35,305 nt of DNA from an uncultured Pelagibacteraceae bacterium (lineage in GTDB: Bacteria > Pseudomonadota > Alphaproteobacteria > Pelagibacterales > Pelagibacteraceae). The stretch's first letter is position 1; every line of letters starts with the position of its first letter. Shown one piece after another: positions 14,985 through 22,655 of the stretch. A program made the translations under genes and the position numbers. Location of the stretch: NCBI GenBank assembly GCA_902577285.1, contig CACGYL010000011.1, positions 1-35,305 on the forward strand, written 5' to 3'. The notes under the pieces were generated by a model. The model had not been told where the DNA came from. It searched no databases and saw only the letters and a program-made list of their open reading frames with translations.

Positions 14985-16910
14985 ATGTTAACCCAAATAG
15001 TAACAATACTAATTTTTGTATCCATTATTGGATGTATACTTTATGGGAGAAGACTTATTCAAACTGAAAAAGTTGATGCAGTATTTGGTAATCCAGAAAG
15101 AGCTAAAGGAGGAACACACTGGGTTATTGTTGGTAGTGCTGCAATATTATTAGTTTGGCTTTATTATTCATGGGATATTGCAAAAGGTTTTTATCCAAAA
15201 TCTGCAAATGAATTATGTCAAGTTGCAAAAATTAATGAATCGTTACTAGGATTAAAATATCAATTTCCTATCGAAGAAAGAGAATTTAAAAGTACTTCGA
15301 TTATTAAAATCGAGAACAAAAATTTAAAAAAAATTACATCTGAAATACAGAATTCTAAAGATTTAAATAATCAACAAAAAACAATTTTAGTTGGTTTTAT
15401 AAATAAGACTAAACAATTAATACCTCTTTTAACAAATGAAGATTTAATTGAAATAGATACAAAAATAAAAATTGATGAGATGACTAAAGAAATAAGACTT
15501 TTAAGTTCTAATTTTAAAAAGCAAGATTATCCGTTTGAAACTAATGATCAAAAAAATGATAGACTTAAAGCAATTTCGGAACAGGGTGAATGGGGTATAA
15601 TTACAGTAAGATCTGGAACAGGATCAATAGAAAATACTATAGAAGTCCCATTTGTTGCTGAAACAGCAAAAGGATTGAAATTCCAAGCAGCAGCTGAAGA
15701 ACTTAAAATCATAAATGATAAATTTTTCAAATTAAGAAATCACAATCCACAATTTAAAAATTCTATAAAACAATTAAAAGATGAGGTCAAAGCTTATAGA
15801 AAAAATCTAAAAGACTCTGAAGAAATTGCATCCGATTATGCAAAAAATATTGTCAAAATTGCAAGAAGAATAGAGTTTGCAAGTATTTATCCACCGAATG
15901 CTCTAAATGAAATGCAAAATGCAATTATTGAATTTGATAACCTTCAAGAAAGTGAGCAAGCTGGTCTAAGATTGATTGATATTCTTTTATTTCCAGCTGG
16001 AACAATTGTTGCTAGTGGACCAAGTTGTTCTGAACAAGGATCAGGAAGATGGTTACCTAAACCCTCAGATACTTTTAATAAATTTATATTAATGTCTAAA
16101 CCAAGCGTAGGTTATAAAAATATCCCTCTTCTTTGGATAGAAATGATAGATGTAAGCTCAATTATTGGATTTATTTTACCAGATTGGATTGCTGATATTT
16201 TACCAGGTGAATATCCTGTTCACACAAGTGAAGGTATTGTTAAAGAAAACTTCAAAGGAAAAGTATTAAAAATTGTAACAGGTGATTTTAAATTATTTAA
16301 AATACCTGTTCCTTATGGTCATATCTGGGACTCTTTCTTAAGAGTATTTTTAGGATTAGTGTTTGGAATAATTATTGGAGTGCCATTGGGTTTATTCATG
16401 GGGCTAAATAGATTTGCTAAAGGTTTCTTTGATCCTCTAATTGAACTATATAGACCCGTACCACCATTAGCATGGGCACCTTTAATCATTTCTGTTCTTG
16501 GAATTGATAATACAGGAAAAGTATTTTTATTATTCATGGTTTCACTCTCTATTATGATTATCTCTGCAAGAGCTGGTGCATCTGGAACGCAATTATCTAA
16601 AATTCACGCCGCACATTCACTAGGGGCATCAAAAAGACAAATACTTAGACATGTTATATTTCCAAATTCCTTACCTGAAATTCTTACTGGAATAAGAGTT
16701 GCTGTAGGTATGTGTTGGGGAACTTTGGTTGCGGCCGAATTTTTAGCTGGGACAACAGGTATTGGTTTTGTTGAAAATGTTGCGAAAAAATATTTTCAAT
16801 ACGAAGTAATCTGGATAACAATATTCATTATGGGGATGCTAGGATTGTTGTTTGATATCACACTAAGAAAAATAATTGATAAGACTATACCTTGGCGAGG
16901 TAAGGGTTAG
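14985..16910 (+). CDS. tauC: Taurine-type ABC permease (TauC) with a ~370-residue N-terminal extension
   Basis: A 641-residue protein; classical TauC is about 275. Only the last 200 or so residues (about 440-641) form the BPD-type permease. It includes the RPVPPLAWAPL segment, the EAA coupling loop AAHSLGASKRQILRHVIFP (542-560) and the LVAAEFLAGTTGIGF block. The N-terminus adds two membrane helices (about 1-20 and 45-62), then about 250 charged, largely helical residues (80-330, coiled-coil-like around 235-300) and a linker with Cys348. The extension is in frame without stops and contains no recognisable ATPase or binding domain. It likely forms a periplasmic domain between helices 2 and 3 and may help dock TauA. 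Its function is unknown. Confidence 0.88.
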   Translation: MLTQIVTILIFVSIIGCILYGRRLIQTEKVDAVFGNPERAKGGTHWVIVGSAAILLVWLYYSWDIAKGFYPKSANELCQVAKINESLLGLKYQFPIEEREFKSTSIIKIENKNLKKITSEIQNSKDLNNQQKTILVGFINKTKQLIPLLTNEDLIEIDTKIKIDEMTKEIRLLSSNFKKQDYPFETNDQKNDRLKAISEQGEWGIITVRSGTGSIENTIEVPFVAETAKGLKFQAAAEELKIINDKFFKLRNHNPQFKNSIKQLKDEVKAYRKNLKDSEEIASDYAKNIVKIARRIEFASIYPPNALNEMQNAIIEFDNLQESEQAGLRLIDILLFPAGTIVASGPSCSEQGSGRWLPKPSDTFNKFILMSKPSVGYKNIPLLWIEMIDVSSIIGFILPDWIADILPGEYPVHTSEGIVKENFKGKVLKIVTGDFKLFKIPVPYGHIWDSFLRVFLGLVFGIIIGVPLGLFMGLNRFAKGFFDPLIELYRPVPPLAWAPLIISVLGIDNTGKVFLLFMVSLSIMIISARAGASGTQLSKIHAAHSLGASKRQILRHVIFPNSLPEILTGIRVAVGMCWGTLVAAEFLAGTTGIGFVENVAKKYFQYEVIWITIFIMGMLGLLFDITLRKIIDKTIPWRGKG

Positions 16911-16921
16911 TAATAGCAATA

Positions 16922-18073
16922 ATGATAAAAAAATTTAAGGTAAATGTATCAAAAGAAACCTTAAAAAAAATATATAAAAAAATAAGAAAATTCCCTTTTA
17001 ACAATATTCAAAATATGGATGGATGGCTTCATGGCACAAATCATGATTATTTGAAAAAAATATCAAAATACTGGGTTTCAAAATTTAATTGGAAATTACA
17101 AGAAAGTAAAATTAATAAATTTAATAATTTTATTGCTAACGTTAATGGAAATAGAATTCATTTCATAAAAGAAAAAGGCAGTGGGAAAAATCCCAAACCT
17201 CTTTTAATTTTACACGGTTGGCCAGGAAGTTTTATTGAATTCTTAAGTATAATTGAAAAACTAGCCCATCCTGAAAGATTCGGAGGAAATAAAGAAGATA
17301 GTTTTGATGTAATTGTTCCTTCACTGCCTGGTTTTGGTTTTTCAGGTATACCAAAAAAACCAATTGGTCCAAAAAAAATTGCAAAAATCATGAATGAATT
17401 TATGACAAAAAATCTTGGATACAAAAAATATTTTGCCCAAGGGGGTGACTGGGGTTCAGCAGTATGTAATTGGTTAGGACATGATCATCATAAATATTGT
17501 AAGGCAATTCATATTAATTGTTTAAATATGAGACATCCAAAAGGCGCTCTAACAAATGAAGAAAAAGAATGGGAAAAAAGATTTTTTAAAGAACAAATTA
17601 TGCAAGAAGGTTATAGAACCCAACAAGCTACCAAACCTCAATCATTAAGTTATGCAATGATAGATAGCCCTGTGGGAACTGCTGCGTGGATATTAGAAAA
17701 ATTTTATTCTTGGTCAGATTTAAAAAATGGAAATATTGAAAAAATATACACAAGAGATTTTTTGCTAACTAATATTATGATTTATATAATAACAAATACT
17801 TTTAACTCTGCCGCTTGGATTTATTTTGGTAGAAGAGAAGAAGGCGGTAGACCCTTTCCCAAAAATTTTAAAAAAATAAGAGTCCCAACAGCAATTGCAG
17901 AATTTCCAAAAGAAATGTTGAGTTGGCCACCAAAGTCATACGTAAACAGAATATTCAATGTAAAAAGATGGACTAAAATGAGAAAAGGTGGTCATTTTGC
18001 AGCTTTGGAGGAGCCAGATATGTTGGTTAATGATATATGTTCGTTTTTTAATAAAGATTTGAAAAAACTGTAA
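16922..18073 (+). CDS. Epoxide hydrolase-like alpha/beta hydrolase (EHN family)
   Basis: A 383-residue protein with an N-terminal EHN domain (about residues 3-110) followed by an alpha/beta-hydrolase fold, the layout of microsomal-type epoxide hydrolases. The oxyanion motif HGWPGS is at 98-103, the nucleophile Asp176 in AQGGDWGS, and the general-base His358 in KGGHFAALEEP. The lid region includes YSWSDL and a RDFLLTNIMIY segment that carries a candidate ring-opening Tyr. It starts 11 bases after tauC, so it is in the same transcript, but no epoxide substrate is suggested by the neighbours. The native substrate is unknown. Confidence 0.85.
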   Translation: MIKKFKVNVSKETLKKIYKKIRKFPFNNIQNMDGWLHGTNHDYLKKISKYWVSKFNWKLQESKINKFNNFIANVNGNRIHFIKEKGSGKNPKPLLILHGWPGSFIEFLSIIEKLAHPERFGGNKEDSFDVIVPSLPGFGFSGIPKKPIGPKKIAKIMNEFMTKNLGYKKYFAQGGDWGSAVCNWLGHDHHKYCKAIHINCLNMRHPKGALTNEEKEWEKRFFKEQIMQEGYRTQQATKPQSLSYAMIDSPVGTAAWILEKFYSWSDLKNGNIEKIYTRDFLLTNIMIYIITNTFNSAAWIYFGRREEGGRPFPKNFKKIRVPTAIAEFPKEMLSWPPKSYVNRIFNVKRWTKMRKGGHFAALEEPDMLVNDICSFFNKDLKKL

Positions 18074-19078
18074 ATGAATAAAAATAAACTAAAAAAAATT
18101 ATAATTGAAATATTTAGAAAATATAAACTTTCAAAAAATCATTCGAAAATATGTGCAGATGCGATAATTAATGCAGAATTAGTTGGGGCTCCTACACATG
18201 GATTATCAAGACTAAAAATGTACTGTGACCGTATAAATCATAATTTAATTAACCCTAAACCTAAAATAAAAATAAAAAATATTTCTCAATCTGTCGCTCA
18301 CATAAATGGTGATGATAGCATTGGTTTTGTTGCAGCTGATATAGCAATAAAAAAAGCGATAAAAAATGCCAAGAAAACCGGAATAGGATTAGTGGCTGTT
18401 AAAAATAGTGGTCATTATGGAATGTCTGGATATTACGCAGAACAAGCAGTAAAGAAAAATATGATGGCATTAGTTTTTACTAATGCACCGCCTGCAATTG
18501 CGCCGCATGGGGCAATCAAATCTTTATTTGGCACAAATCCTATTTGCTTTGGATCACCAACTGGATCAAAAGCACCATTCATCTTAGATACATCTGTTTC
18601 AATGATCAATAGAGGAAAAATAAGAGTTGCATCAAGAACAAATTCAAAAATACCTGAAGGTGTTGCTTTAGATAGACATGGTAATCCTACAACCAGCGCT
18701 ATTAAAGCTCTTGAGGGCGTTCAACTTCCTATTGCAGGATTTAGAGGTTCTGGTCTTGCATGGATGGTTGATATTTTGAGTGGAGTTTATACTGGAGGTA
18801 ATCACGGTGGAAAAGTAAAAGATCCATTCGACGATTTTTCTGGACCACAAAATATTGGTCATTTATTTATAGTAATGAAAGCAAATTTATTTCAATCAAA
18901 TTTTAAAAAAAGAATTAAAGAAAATATTAAAAGAATAAAAAAACTTCCTAAACTAAAAGGACTAAAAGAGATATTATACCCTGGGGAAAATAAATTAAGA
19001 AGATTTAAAAAGAATTTAAAATCTGAAATAAAAATACCAGAAAATATAAAAGAAGATATTCAAACTCTTCTTAAATAG
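18074..19078 (+). CDS. Ldh2-family (malate/L-lactate/sulfolactate-type) dehydrogenase
   Basis: A 334-residue NAD(P)-dependent oxidoreductase of the LDH2/MDHG2 family. The N-terminal motif GAPTHGLSRL (about 37-46) and the SGHYGMSGYYAEQA block (112-125) hold the catalytic histidines. The late PIAGFRGSGLAWMVDILSG segment is the family's nucleotide-site signature. The family includes malate, ureidoglycolate, piperideine-2-carboxylate and (R)-sulfolactate dehydrogenases, which cannot be separated by eye. The start ATG follows the hydrolase stop immediately, so it is coupled to the transporter operon. An oxidoreductase for a 2-hydroxy acid such as sulfolactate would suit the sulfonate context, but this is inference. 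Confidence 0.83.
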   Translation: MNKNKLKKIIIEIFRKYKLSKNHSKICADAIINAELVGAPTHGLSRLKMYCDRINHNLINPKPKIKIKNISQSVAHINGDDSIGFVAADIAIKKAIKNAKKTGIGLVAVKNSGHYGMSGYYAEQAVKKNMMALVFTNAPPAIAPHGAIKSLFGTNPICFGSPTGSKAPFILDTSVSMINRGKIRVASRTNSKIPEGVALDRHGNPTTSAIKALEGVQLPIAGFRGSGLAWMVDILSGVYTGGNHGGKVKDPFDDFSGPQNIGHLFIVMKANLFQSNFKKRIKENIKRIKKLPKLKGLKEILYPGENKLRRFKKNLKSEIKIPENIKEDIQTLLK

Positions 19079-19087
19079 TAAAAATTT

Positions 19088-19423
19088 TTAGCCAGCGCGT
19101 CCTAAATAATTTACCATTATAACTCCTGTTACGATCAGACAAATCCCAATAAAACCATAAACATTCGGTACTTGATTATATTTTAGCATGCCAAAGATTA
19201 CTACTCCTGCTACTGTTAAACCGCTATAAGTAGAGTAACTAAAAGCAACAGGTATTACAGACATTGCTTTTGCTAAAGAAAACATTGTTACAGTCATTAA
19301 TAGTAAGCAAGCAATTGTAGGAGTTAATTTTGTAAATCCTTCAGAAATTTTTGCAAAACTATTCGCTGCTATTCCTGTGGTTATTCCTAAAGCTAATATT
19401 AGATATCCAGTAAATGGTTTCAT
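19088..19423 (-). CDS. SMR (EmrE-like) small membrane protein lacking the family glutamate
   Basis: A 111-residue, four-helix protein. The loop KISEGFTKLTPT aligns without gaps to the EmrE loop KFSEGFTRLWPS, and the end GVIMVNYLGRAG matches the EmrE tail. SMR proteins are dual-topology proton-coupled exporters of cations or guanidinium. Counting back eight residues from the loop Lys, the position of EmrE Glu14 is Gly17 here. The first helix has no acidic residue at all, and the EmrE Trp63 position is Tyr. Normal proton/drug exchange is therefore unlikely; it may be a heterodimer partner or a repurposed paralogue. It is convergent with the Ldh2-family gene, nine bases away. Confidence 0.85.
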   Translation of the reverse strand: MKPFTGYLILALGITTGIAANSFAKISEGFTKLTPTIACLLLMTVTMFSLAKAMSVIPVAFSYSTYSGLTVAGVVIFGMLKYNQVPNVYGFIGICLIVTGVIMVNYLGRAG

Positions 19424-19513
19424 TACATTATTATTTACTTATTTTTATTTATTACAACAGTTGATATGTCTTTATGTACTTGAATTTAATTTAAATTATG
19501 AAGCTAAAAAGAC

Positions 19514-19726
19514 TTAGTTAGACACAAAGTATCCAATAGTGCCTAGGACTATGAAAAACGTTAAAATGAAAATTCTATTCTTTAAAGTTTCTTTTTTTTC
19601 TTTTTGAATAATTCTGAGTTTGAGAGCACTGATATTTACTTTTTGAGGGGTATCAATATTTACGTCACCTGTTAATTGAGAAGAAATTTCAATATCAGAT
19701 GCTCTACTATCTTTATTATAACTCAT
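19514..19726 (-). CDS. Small C-terminally anchored membrane protein, unknown function
   Basis: A 70-residue open frame I do not recognise. The first 45 residues are polar and the stretch from about 30 to 48 is lysine-rich. They are followed by one hydrophobic helix (residues 51-67, FILTFFIVLGTIGYFV) ending in SN, the layout of a tail-anchored or single-pass protein with its bulk in the cytosol. It diverges from the wHTH regulator at 19848, and the repeat pair between them may control both genes. It could be a spurious frame, but its hydrophobicity pattern, position and clean spacing favour a real gene. Confidence 0.55.
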   Translation of the reverse strand: MSYNKDSRASDIEISSQLTGDVNIDTPQKVNISALKLRIIQKEKKETLKNRIFILTFFIVLGTIGYFVSN

Positions 19727-19760
19727 ATGGTTCTATTTAAACACATGTTTAATTTGTAAA

Positions 19761-19818
19761 AATTAATTCTGTGTCCAAAATGGGTTGTGTACAATTAATT
19801 TTATGTCCATTTTGGGTT
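19761..19818. promoter_or_regulatory. Paired 26-bp repeats with CCANNNTGG palindromic cores (candidate operators)
   Basis: Two 26-base direct repeats at 19761-19786 and 19793-19818 match at 21 positions with a period of 32 bases, close to three helical turns. Each contains a small palindrome, CCAAAATGG (19775-19783) and CCATTTTGG (19807-19815), and the two cores are exact reverse complements. Three of the five mismatches are the central AAA/TTT of the palindrome, so the arms are kept. The pair lies between the divergent 70-aa gene and the wHTH regulator, 30 bases upstream of the latter, as expected for an autoregulatory operator. Confidence 0.65.
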
Positions 19819-19847
19819 TAAAATAATAGAATGGTTATCTGTAAAAA

Positions 19848-20780
19848 ATGAATAAAATCCTAAATAATCTCATAAAAAAAAATATTCAAAAATTAATCAC
19901 AGGAAATTTTGAAAAACTTGCCCCAACATACTACAGATTAATATCTGAATGGATGAATTCTTCATATGAAGTTTTTAACGATATAGATAAATATAGGATA
20001 ATACTTTATCTAATAAACAAAGATTTTGAGCACTACATACAAATTAAAAAAATAGAGAGCTATGATAATTTTTTTATGTTTGATAAATCTTTGGAATTAG
20101 ATCGAATTAATATAATAGAAATATCAAAAAATTTAAATATCCCAAAGGAAAGTACTAGAAGAAAAATTCTCGACCTTGAAAAATTAAACGTTCTTCAAAA
20201 AATTGGAAAAAAAATTTATATAGATAGGTCGGCTTATAGACTGGTACAACCTAAAAATACTCTTAAAAATTTGAGCGCATTATTATCAAAAATTTCTGAA
20301 ATATTGAAAATAGAAAATTTAATAGATAAATCTTTAAATGTCGATGAAGTATCAGAGCATTTAAAGGATAACTTTTCATATTGTTGGTATTATTTTTATA
20401 TATTTATTTTTACTTTGACCTTGAGATGGAAAAAGCAATTAGGAGATCTTGAAATTTATTCAGTAGGCATGGTTATAACATGTCACTCAATAGTAAATAA
20501 ATCTTATGAGGGTGTTGGTTTAAATTTTTCAGAATGGAAGAAAGATATGATAAATGTTGAAGAAGGTGGGGTAAATACTATGTCAATTTCTGAGATAACT
20601 CATATTCCAAGACCTACAGTTGTAAGAAAATTGAATTATTTGTTAAAAAATAAATACATTAGCATTAATAAAAAAAAACAATTCACTATAAATATGAAAG
20701 ATCAAGCATTAAGCGATACTATTAAAATTCAAGAACAAAATATCTCTTCTTTGTCAGATTTAGTTTGTAAAATATTTTAA
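19848..20780 (+). CDS. Putative transcription regulator with two winged-helix domains
   Basis: A 310-residue soluble protein that I cannot place in a named family. Two stretches look like winged helix-turn-helix units. The first, at about 90-126, has EISKNLNIPKESTRRKILDL followed by a wing-like KIGKKIYID. The second, at about 246-282, has SEITHIPRPTVVRKLNYLL followed by NKKKQFTIN. They share the spacing I-P-x-x-(S/T)-x-x-R-K-(I/L) and resemble each other, suggesting internal duplication. Each is preceded by aromatic, helix-rich sequence (25-65 and 176-215). No ligand-binding or receiver domain is recognised. The paired palindromic repeats just upstream are a plausible target. The start has no clear Shine-Dalgarno. 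Confidence 0.65.
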   Translation: MNKILNNLIKKNIQKLITGNFEKLAPTYYRLISEWMNSSYEVFNDIDKYRIILYLINKDFEHYIQIKKIESYDNFFMFDKSLELDRINIIEISKNLNIPKESTRRKILDLEKLNVLQKIGKKIYIDRSAYRLVQPKNTLKNLSALLSKISEILKIENLIDKSLNVDEVSEHLKDNFSYCWYYFYIFIFTLTLRWKKQLGDLEIYSVGMVITCHSIVNKSYEGVGLNFSEWKKDMINVEEGGVNTMSISEITHIPRPTVVRKLNYLLKNKYISINKKKQFTINMKDQALSDTIKIQEQNISSLSDLVCKIF

Positions 20781-20789
20781 AAGTAAAAA

Positions 20790-21638
20790 TTAATTAGCTC
20801 TTCGAAGTATAAAAATTAAAGCGAAGCCAGTTAAGTACATTATAAGAGCATATGCTGCTGTTGGTATCATATAAGCAATATCATTAAACATTTGTGTTGC
20901 TACAAACACTGCCAAAGTTCCATTTTGTAAACCACATTCTATCGCAATACATTTTCTTTGCTTCATTCCAGTTGCAAAGAATTTGGCTATATAATAAGCA
21001 AGTATCAACATTACAACATTTAATACTAATACTGCAAAGCCTGCTTGTTTTAAGTAATTAAAAATATTTTCTCTTTCTTCAATCCAAATTGCAGCAAATA
21101 CAATAACGAACAAAGCAGTTGTTATTTTATTAACAATCGAAATATTTGAGGAAATTAAATTATCTGCAAATTTTCTAATAATCATGCCTAAAATTACTGG
21201 CACAGTAACAACCAATGCCATCTTAAGTGTAATCGCTGTCATAGTAATATCTGCTGAGATATTAGTAACACCAAGTAAATCAGCTGATTTTAAAACAATA
21301 AATGGTACCGAAATTATGCTAATTAAACTAATTATTGCAGTTAATGAAATTGACAAAGCCACATCTCCATTTGCAAATTTGGTCATAACATTTGTAGTAA
21401 CGCCCCCTGGTGCAGCAGCAATAATCATAATGCCTAATGCAATCTCTATAGGTAAATTTAATATTAATATTAAAATATATGCAACAATGGGTAAAAGAAA
21501 CAATTGGCATACAAATCCAATCACAAAATCTTTTGGATTATTTATTACCCTTAAAAAGTCTCGTCCAGTTAGACCTAACCCTAGACCTAACATTATAAGT
21601 GCTAAAGCGATTGGAGCTATTTTTGTAACTATTTCCAC
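20790..21638 (-). CDS. Bile acid:sodium symporter (BASS/SBF) family transporter
   Basis: A 282-residue integral membrane protein with about nine to ten helices. The BASS signature APGGVTTNVMTKFANGDVALS lies near 75-95 in two blocks, and ECGLQNGTLAVFVA is the second conserved crossover motif (near residues 233-246). These form the sodium and substrate sites in the ASBT fold. Bacterial members carry organic anions, including pantoate, pyruvate-type acids and perhaps sulfonates; the substrate cannot be read from sequence. It diverges from the Pta-like gene across 63 bases and is convergent with the regulator gene. Its placement among possible C2/C3 acid genes suggests a small organic anion. Confidence 0.88.
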   Translation of the reverse strand: MEIVTKIAPIALALIMLGLGLGLTGRDFLRVINNPKDFVIGFVCQLFLLPIVAYILILILNLPIEIALGIMIIAAAPGGVTTNVMTKFANGDVALSISLTAIISLISIISVPFIVLKSADLLGVTNISADITMTAITLKMALVVTVPVILGMIIRKFADNLISSNISIVNKITTALFVIVFAAIWIEERENIFNYLKQAGFAVLVLNVVMLILAYYIAKFFATGMKQRKCIAIECGLQNGTLAVFVATQMFNDIAYMIPTAAYALIMYLTGFALIFILRRAN

Positions 21639-21701
21639 TTTTTATCCTTATACTATATTTGTTATATTAGTTTTTTAATCATTTTAGTATATATAAATTT
21701 A

Positions 21702-22613
21702 ATGCTTTCAGATAAATCAACAGTTTGTCCACTTAATTTATTAGATATTGCTCATCAAAAGAGAGGAATTAAAGCTGCAATTGTGAATGCTGGTAAGGAG
21801 CTACCAATGCTCTCCGTTATGGATGCCGTTAAAGAAAAATTAATAGTTCCTGTTTTGATCGGTGATGAGGGGGAAATTAAAAAGATAGCTGAAGAATTAA
21901 AATTTGATATTTCTGATTATGAAATTGTTGATGAACCAATTGAAAATAATACTGCTAAAGTTGCTGCTAAACTAGCAGGCGATGGTGATGTGAAGATTAT
22001 AGTCAAAGGTCATATACATACTGATGTGTTAATGAAAGAAGTTTTGTTAAGAAAATATAACTTAATAGGAAAAACTAGATTAAGCCATATTTGGCATATG
22101 ACATTGGATAAAGAAGACGATCCTCTAATAATTACTGATGGTGCATTAAATGTTAATCCTAATGTCAAAACAAAAATGCATATTTTAAAAAATGTTATAG
22201 ATTTTTGTCACAGAATAAAAATTGCAAGACCTAAAGTTTCTATTTTGTCAGCCACAGAGGAAGTTTTAGATAGTATGCAAAGTTCTGTTGATGCTAAGGA
22301 AATTTGTAGATTGGCAAGCAAAGAAAATTTTAACGCAGATATATTTGGCCCACTAGCGTTTGATAATAGTGTTTCTAAAAAATCTGCAACTATTAAAGGA
22401 ATTAAAAATGAAGTTGCAGGAGATGCAGATGTTTTATTAGTTCCAAATGTAGAGGCTGGAAACGCTTTAGTAAAGATGATGATATATTTTATGGGAGCTT
22501 GTGCAGCTGGTGTAGTTGTTGGTGGTAAAGTCCCTGTTGTAATAACAAGTAGATCAGATGATGCGACAGCAAGACTAGCCTCAATTGCTGCAGCTGTGGT
22601 AGCTTTAGATTAA
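21702..22613 (+). CDS. Phosphate acetyl/butyryltransferase family enzyme
   Basis: A 303-residue PTA_PTB domain protein, which exchanges CoA and phosphate on an acyl group. Recognisable parts are KGHIHTDVLMKEVL (about 107-120), LIITDGALNVNPN (145-157), the GPLAFDNSVS segment (near 222-231) and VPNVEAGNALVKMMIYFMGA. Domain length resembles phosphate butyryltransferase or the short Pta of Alphaproteobacteria. In taurine pathways Pta turns Xsc-derived acetyl phosphate into acetyl-CoA, and this gene may have that role. It has no Shine-Dalgarno, and a TATATAAAT element lies within ten bases of the ATG, so a leaderless mRNA is possible. A HisD-like gene follows 42 bases later. Confidence 0.87.
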   Translation: MLSDKSTVCPLNLLDIAHQKRGIKAAIVNAGKELPMLSVMDAVKEKLIVPVLIGDEGEIKKIAEELKFDISDYEIVDEPIENNTAKVAAKLAGDGDVKIIVKGHIHTDVLMKEVLLRKYNLIGKTRLSHIWHMTLDKEDDPLIITDGALNVNPNVKTKMHILKNVIDFCHRIKIARPKVSILSATEEVLDSMQSSVDAKEICRLASKENFNADIFGPLAFDNSVSKKSATIKGIKNEVAGDADVLLVPNVEAGNALVKMMIYFMGACAAGVVVGGKVPVVITSRSDDATARLASIAAAVVALD

Positions 22614-22655
22614 ATGAATATTGAAAAAAAATAATAATTAAATTAGGATTTAAAT

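Noticed and set aside
21184-21678. 164-codon plus-strand open frame opposite the BASS transporter
   Set aside because: Antisense shadow of a clear membrane-protein frame on the minus strand with conserved BASS motifs.
22614-22634. Seven-codon mini-frame (ATG to TAA) between the Pta-like and HpsN-like genes
   Set aside because: Only six residues, ending in a lysine run; expected by chance in AT-rich spacers, and it has no leader-peptide features such as repeated regulatory codons.
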